From: an uncultured Alphaproteobacteria bacterium
GTDB taxonomy: Bacteria > Pseudomonadota > Alphaproteobacteria > RF32 > CAG-239
Assembly (NCBI GenBank): GCA_900540425.1
Contig: UQFU01000032.1
Coordinates: 1-16,139 of the forward strand
Direction: 5' to 3'
Length of the DNA: 16,139 nucleotides
Shown one piece after another: positions 13,066 to 16,139 of this stretch; the stretch's first letter is position 1, and each line of letters opens with the position of its first letter. The notes under the pieces were generated by a model that made no database searches, was not told the origin of the DNA, and saw only the letters and a list, made by a program, of their open reading frames with translations. Made by a program: the position numbers and the translations under genes.

Positions 13066-13121
13066 GAGCCGGAAGATCAGGCCTAAAATCGTCTTGTCTG
13101 ACGGCTCTTTTTGTGTTTTTT
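13066..13121 (+). terminator. Intrinsic terminator in the nifJ leader, possible attenuator
   Basis: GAGCCG (13066-13071) pairs with CGGCTC (13102-13107), extended by TCAG/CTGA (13077-13080 with 13098-13101) across a five-base bulge, and is followed by TTTTTGTGTTTTTT. AAGA (13073-13076) can instead pair with TCTT (13092-13095), an alternative inner fold. The element sits between the predicted promoter and the nifJ ribosome-binding site, so it would either attenuate nifJ or end a separate ~75-base RNA. Confidence 0.6.
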
Positions 13122-13151
13122 ATAACACCAACTCAATAAGGAAACTAACTT

Positions 13152-16139
13152 ATGTCAGAAGTAAAAATGAAAATGATGGACGGTAACGAAGCCGCGGCTT
13201 CCGTTGCCCACCGTTTGAATGAAGTCTGCGTAATTTACCCGATTACCCCGTCGTCTCCGATGGGCGAATGGGCCGATGCGTGGTCTGCAGCCAAACAGAA
13301 AAACATTTGGGGCGTTGTTCCCGAAGTTCAGGAAATGCAGTCTGAAGCCGGTGCGGCCGGCGCTTGCCACGGTTCAATCCAGGCCGGTGCTCTGACCACC
13401 ACCTTTACTGCGTCCCAAGGCTTGCTGTTGATGATTCCGAACATGTATAAAATCGCCGGCGAATTGTCTCCGTTCGTAATGCATGTCGCTGCTCGTTCTC
13501 TGGCTTATCACGCCTTGTCGATTTTCGGCGACCATACTGACGTTATGGGCTGCCGCCAGACCGGCTTTGCCATGCTCTGCTCCAACTCGGTTCAGGAAGC
13601 GCATGACTTTGCTGCCATTGCTCAGACCTCGACAATGCGCTCACGCGTTCCGTTCATGCACTTCTTTGACGGTTTCCGCACTTCTCACGAAATCAAAAAA
13701 ATCAAATTGCTTTCCGATGATGACCTGAAAGCGATGGTCAAAGACGTAGACATGCAGTTCAACGCCGAACACGCTCTGCGCCCGGAAGCCCCGGTTATCC
13801 GCGGTACCGCCCAGAATCCTGACGTATTCTTCCAGGGCCGCGAAGCTTCCAATCCCTACTACAACAAAGTTGAAGGCATTGTTCAGGAGGAAATGGACAA
13901 GTTTGCCAAGATATCCGGCCGCCAGTATAACGTTGTCGATTATGTCGGTGCACCCGATGCCGAACAGGTTATCGTTATCATGGGCTCCGGCGCCGAAACT
14001 GTAGAAGAAACCATCAACTATCTCAACAACAACGGCTACAAAGTCGGCCTGGTTAAAGTCCGCCTGTATCGCCCGTTCCCGGAAAAATCTTTCCTCAAAG
14101 CTCTGCCGAAAACCGCAAAGGTTGTCAATGTTCTGGATAGAACCAAAGAATCCGGCTCTACCGGCGAACCGTTGTACCTTGACGTCGTCGCCACATTGAC
14201 TCAGGCTTTTGCCAACGGCGAAATTGCCAACATGCCGCGTATCTTCGGCGGACGCTACGGCCTTTCTTCCAAAGAATTTACGCCGGGCATGGTCAAAGCT
14301 GTTTACGACAACGGCGCTGCCGCCAAACCGATTAACGGCTTCACCGTCGGCATCAACGATGATGTTAACAAAACATCTCTGCCTTATGACGATTCGATTG
14401 ACACCGAACCCAAAGACGTTGTCCGCGCCGTGTTCTTCGGCCTGGGTGCTGACGGTACGGTCGGTGCCAATAAAAATTCCATCAAAATCATTGCTGAAGA
14501 CGCCGGCAAATACGGCCAGGGCTATTTTGTTTACGATTCTCGCAAATCCGGCTCCATGACCACCTCTCACCTGCGTTTCTCCGATAACCCGATTAAAGCG
14601 GCTTATCTGATCAGCAAAGCAGATTTTGTTGCCTGCCACCAGTTTCCCTTCATGTCTAAAGTAGACATTCTGAAGATTGCCAAACCGGGTGCAACTTTCC
14701 TGCTCAACGCTCCTTACGGCGCAGATGAAGTTTGGGATCATCTTCCGATTGAAGTCCAGGAAGAAATCATCAACAAGAAACTCAAGTTCTACACCATTAA
14801 TGCCGTAGAAGTTGCCCGCCAGACCGGTATGGGCATGCGCATTAATACCGTTATGCAGACATGTTTCTTTGCCATCTCCAACATCTTGCCGAAAGACGAA
14901 GCAATCGCCCAGATTAAGAACGCGATTAAAAAGACTTACAGCAAGAAGGGCGATGCCATTGTCCAGAAAAACTTTGTCGCCGTTGATGCTTCTCTGGAGC
15001 ACCTGCACGAAGTTAAATATCCGTCAACCGTTACATCCAAATTCCACCGCAACCTGCCGGTTCCGGCCGATGCTCCGGAATTTGTCAAAAAGCTCACCGG
15101 CGAAATCATCGCCGACCGCGGCAACGAGCTGCCGGTATCTGCTTTTGAACAGGTCGTCGACGGAACCTGGCCGACAGGCACAACCCAGTACGAAAAACGT
15201 TGCATTGCCACCGAAATTCCGGTTTGGGATCCCAATACCTGCATTCAGTGCGGCAAATGCTCGCTGGTCTGCCCGCATGGCGTTATCCGTATGAAAGTTG
15301 CTTCTGAAGAAGAATTGAAAAACGCTCCGGCCGGCTTCAAGTCTGCCCCGTACAAAGGCAAAGAATTTGCCGGCAAGCAGTTCATTTGGCAAATGTCTCC
15401 CGAAGACTGCACCGGTTGCGGCATCTGCGTCAGCGCCTGCCCGGCCAAAAACAAAGAAAATCCGGAACGCAAGGCTATCAATATGGATCATATTGAAAAC
15501 CACCTTGAAGAACAGAAAGCCTGCTGGAAGTTCTTTGAGACTCTGCCTTATGTAAAACGGACCGAAGTTGCCAAGAACCTGCCGAAAACCACACAGCTGA
15601 TTCAGCCGTTGTTTGAGTTCTCCGGCGCTTGCGCCGGCTGCGGCGAAACGCCGTACGTCAAACTGCTCACCCAGCTGTTCGGCGACCGCATGGTTGTTGC
15701 CAATGCAACCGGATGTTCTTCAATCTACTCGGGCAACCTCCCGACCACCCCGTACGCCAAAGATGAAAAAGGCCACGGTCCGGCTTGGGCTAATTCCCTG
15801 TTTGAAGACAATGCCGAATTCGGTTTGGGCATGAGATTCTCCATTGACCAGCAAACCCGCTTTGCCAAAGACCTGCTCGAAGGCCTGAAAGACAAAGTCG
15901 GTGAAGTAGCATACAGAATTCTCAGCAATCCTCAGACAACTGATATCGAAATTGACGACCAGCGCGCCAATGTCAAAGCCCTGCGCGAAAAACTCGCCGG
16001 CATTGACACACCGGAAGCCAAACACCTCAACAAATTGGCCGACTACCTGATTAAAAAATCCGTATGGATTTTAGGCGGCGACGGCTGGGCTTATGATATC
16101 GGCTTCTTCCGCATGTGGTCCACCCCTGCGACGGGCCGT
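13152..16139 (+). CDS. nifJ: Pyruvate:ferredoxin (flavodoxin) oxidoreductase, 3' end missing
   Basis: Converts pyruvate and CoA to acetyl-CoA and CO2 and passes the electrons to ferredoxin or flavodoxin; a cytoplasmic, oxygen-sensitive enzyme of anaerobic metabolism. The 996 codons present show the fused single-chain form: YPITPSSPMGEWAD and a long TPP-binding N-terminal domain with PEVQEMQSEAGAAGA, then the transketolase-C-like and EKR regions. Two 4Fe-4S clusters follow (C697-C700-C703-C707 and C753-C756-C759-C763). The TPP domain has CAGCGETPY (C827, C830), ATGCSS and the GDG motif (976-978). Full-length enzymes have about 1,170-1,200 residues, so about 180-200 are missing. The ATG has AAGGAA at 13138-13143. 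The last 11 codons (after GDGWAYDIGF) do not fit the family, which continues GG(L/V)DHV; the contig end may be wrong. Regulatory sites upstream suggest anaerobic control. Confidence 0.95.
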   Translation, partial: MSEVKMKMMDGNEAAASVAHRLNEVCVIYPITPSSPMGEWADAWSAAKQKNIWGVVPEVQEMQSEAGAAGACHGSIQAGALTTTFTASQGLLLMIPNMYKIAGELSPFVMHVAARSLAYHALSIFGDHTDVMGCRQTGFAMLCSNSVQEAHDFAAIAQTSTMRSRVPFMHFFDGFRTSHEIKKIKLLSDDDLKAMVKDVDMQFNAEHALRPEAPVIRGTAQNPDVFFQGREASNPYYNKVEGIVQEEMDKFAKISGRQYNVVDYVGAPDAEQVIVIMGSGAETVEETINYLNNNGYKVGLVKVRLYRPFPEKSFLKALPKTAKVVNVLDRTKESGSTGEPLYLDVVATLTQAFANGEIANMPRIFGGRYGLSSKEFTPGMVKAVYDNGAAAKPINGFTVGINDDVNKTSLPYDDSIDTEPKDVVRAVFFGLGADGTVGANKNSIKIIAEDAGKYGQGYFVYDSRKSGSMTTSHLRFSDNPIKAAYLISKADFVACHQFPFMSKVDILKIAKPGATFLLNAPYGADEVWDHLPIEVQEEIINKKLKFYTINAVEVARQTGMGMRINTVMQTCFFAISNILPKDEAIAQIKNAIKKTYSKKGDAIVQKNFVAVDASLEHLHEVKYPSTVTSKFHRNLPVPADAPEFVKKLTGEIIADRGNELPVSAFEQVVDGTWPTGTTQYEKRCIATEIPVWDPNTCIQCGKCSLVCPHGVIRMKVASEEELKNAPAGFKSAPYKGKEFAGKQFIWQMSPEDCTGCGICVSACPAKNKENPERKAINMDHIENHLEEQKACWKFFETLPYVKRTEVAKNLPKTTQLIQPLFEFSGACAGCGETPYVKLLTQLFGDRMVVANATGCSSIYSGNLPTTPYAKDEKGHGPAWANSLFEDNAEFGLGMRFSIDQQTRFAKDLLEGLKDKVGEVAYRILSNPQTTDIEIDDQRANVKALREKLAGIDTPEAKHLNKLADYLIKKSVWILGGDGWAYDIGFFRMWSTPATGR

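Noticed and set aside
13641..15008. 455-codon open frame on the minus strand inside nifJ
   Set aside because: It lies entirely antisense to a clearly recognised enzyme with intact motifs; its Phe/Val/Asp-rich composition is the usual mirror of the coding strand.

Overview
The window looks like chromosomal DNA of an uncultured, anaerobic alphaproteobacterium. The left half carries rpoZ, rsh, a DUF2062 gene, acpS, lepB, rnc and era, all on the + strand and in the order usual for Alphaproteobacteria. Codon use and base composition there are moderate (about 50 % GC where counted). At the right end a pyruvate:ferredoxin/flavodoxin oxidoreductase gene (nifJ) points to fermentative or anaerobic life. 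Few classical Alphaproteobacteria carry this enzyme, so a host-associated or sediment lineage is likely (inference).

Layout. Bases 1-662 hold the end of an open frame whose first ~50 codons are very GC-rich and resemble an FAD-dependent oxidoreductase, while the rest does not; an assembly junction is suspected. Bases 708-4423 are rpoZ-rsh-DUF2062-acpS, probably one transcription unit led by a good promoter before rpoZ. Bases 4444-6834 are lepB-rnc-era with their own promoter and overlapping or tightly spaced genes. Bases 6923-8542 encode a 539-residue helical protein that I do not recognise; recO, which often follows era, is not there. A bidirectional terminator at 8549-8575 separates this half from three minus-strand accessory genes (8576-11511): a polytopic membrane protein with an isoprenylcysteine-methyltransferase-like C-terminus, an unrecognised 183-residue protein, and a 294-residue protein whose N-terminus faintly resembles an ADP-ribosyltransferase fold.

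Bases 11512-12324 are AT-rich, gene-poor and full of repeats: a ~123-base tandem duplication containing GGGAT-type motifs phased at exactly 10 bases, two pairs of a 15-base near-palindrome facing each other, a long hairpin, and a strong Shine-Dalgarno in front of a possible 50-codon frame. A tRNA-Gly(CCC) gene with promoter and terminator borders this region, its 3' end facing the repeats. Then come a small lipoprotein gene (minus strand) and, divergently, nifJ. The nifJ upstream region is rich in signals: an FNR-type anaerobox-like site near -62, an extended -10, a palindrome at the predicted start of transcription, and an intrinsic terminator inside the leader.

How the genes work together. 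The left half combines RNA polymerase omega and (p)ppGpp metabolism (rpoZ, rsh) with lipid/ACP activation (acpS), protein export (lepB), and RNA processing with 30S ribosome assembly (rnc, era). No complete new defence or mobile system could be demonstrated. The best candidates for something undescribed are the repeat block at 11.6-12.25 kb and the 294-residue gene beside it. Both ends of the window depart from the expected protein sequence and should be treated as possible assembly artefacts.
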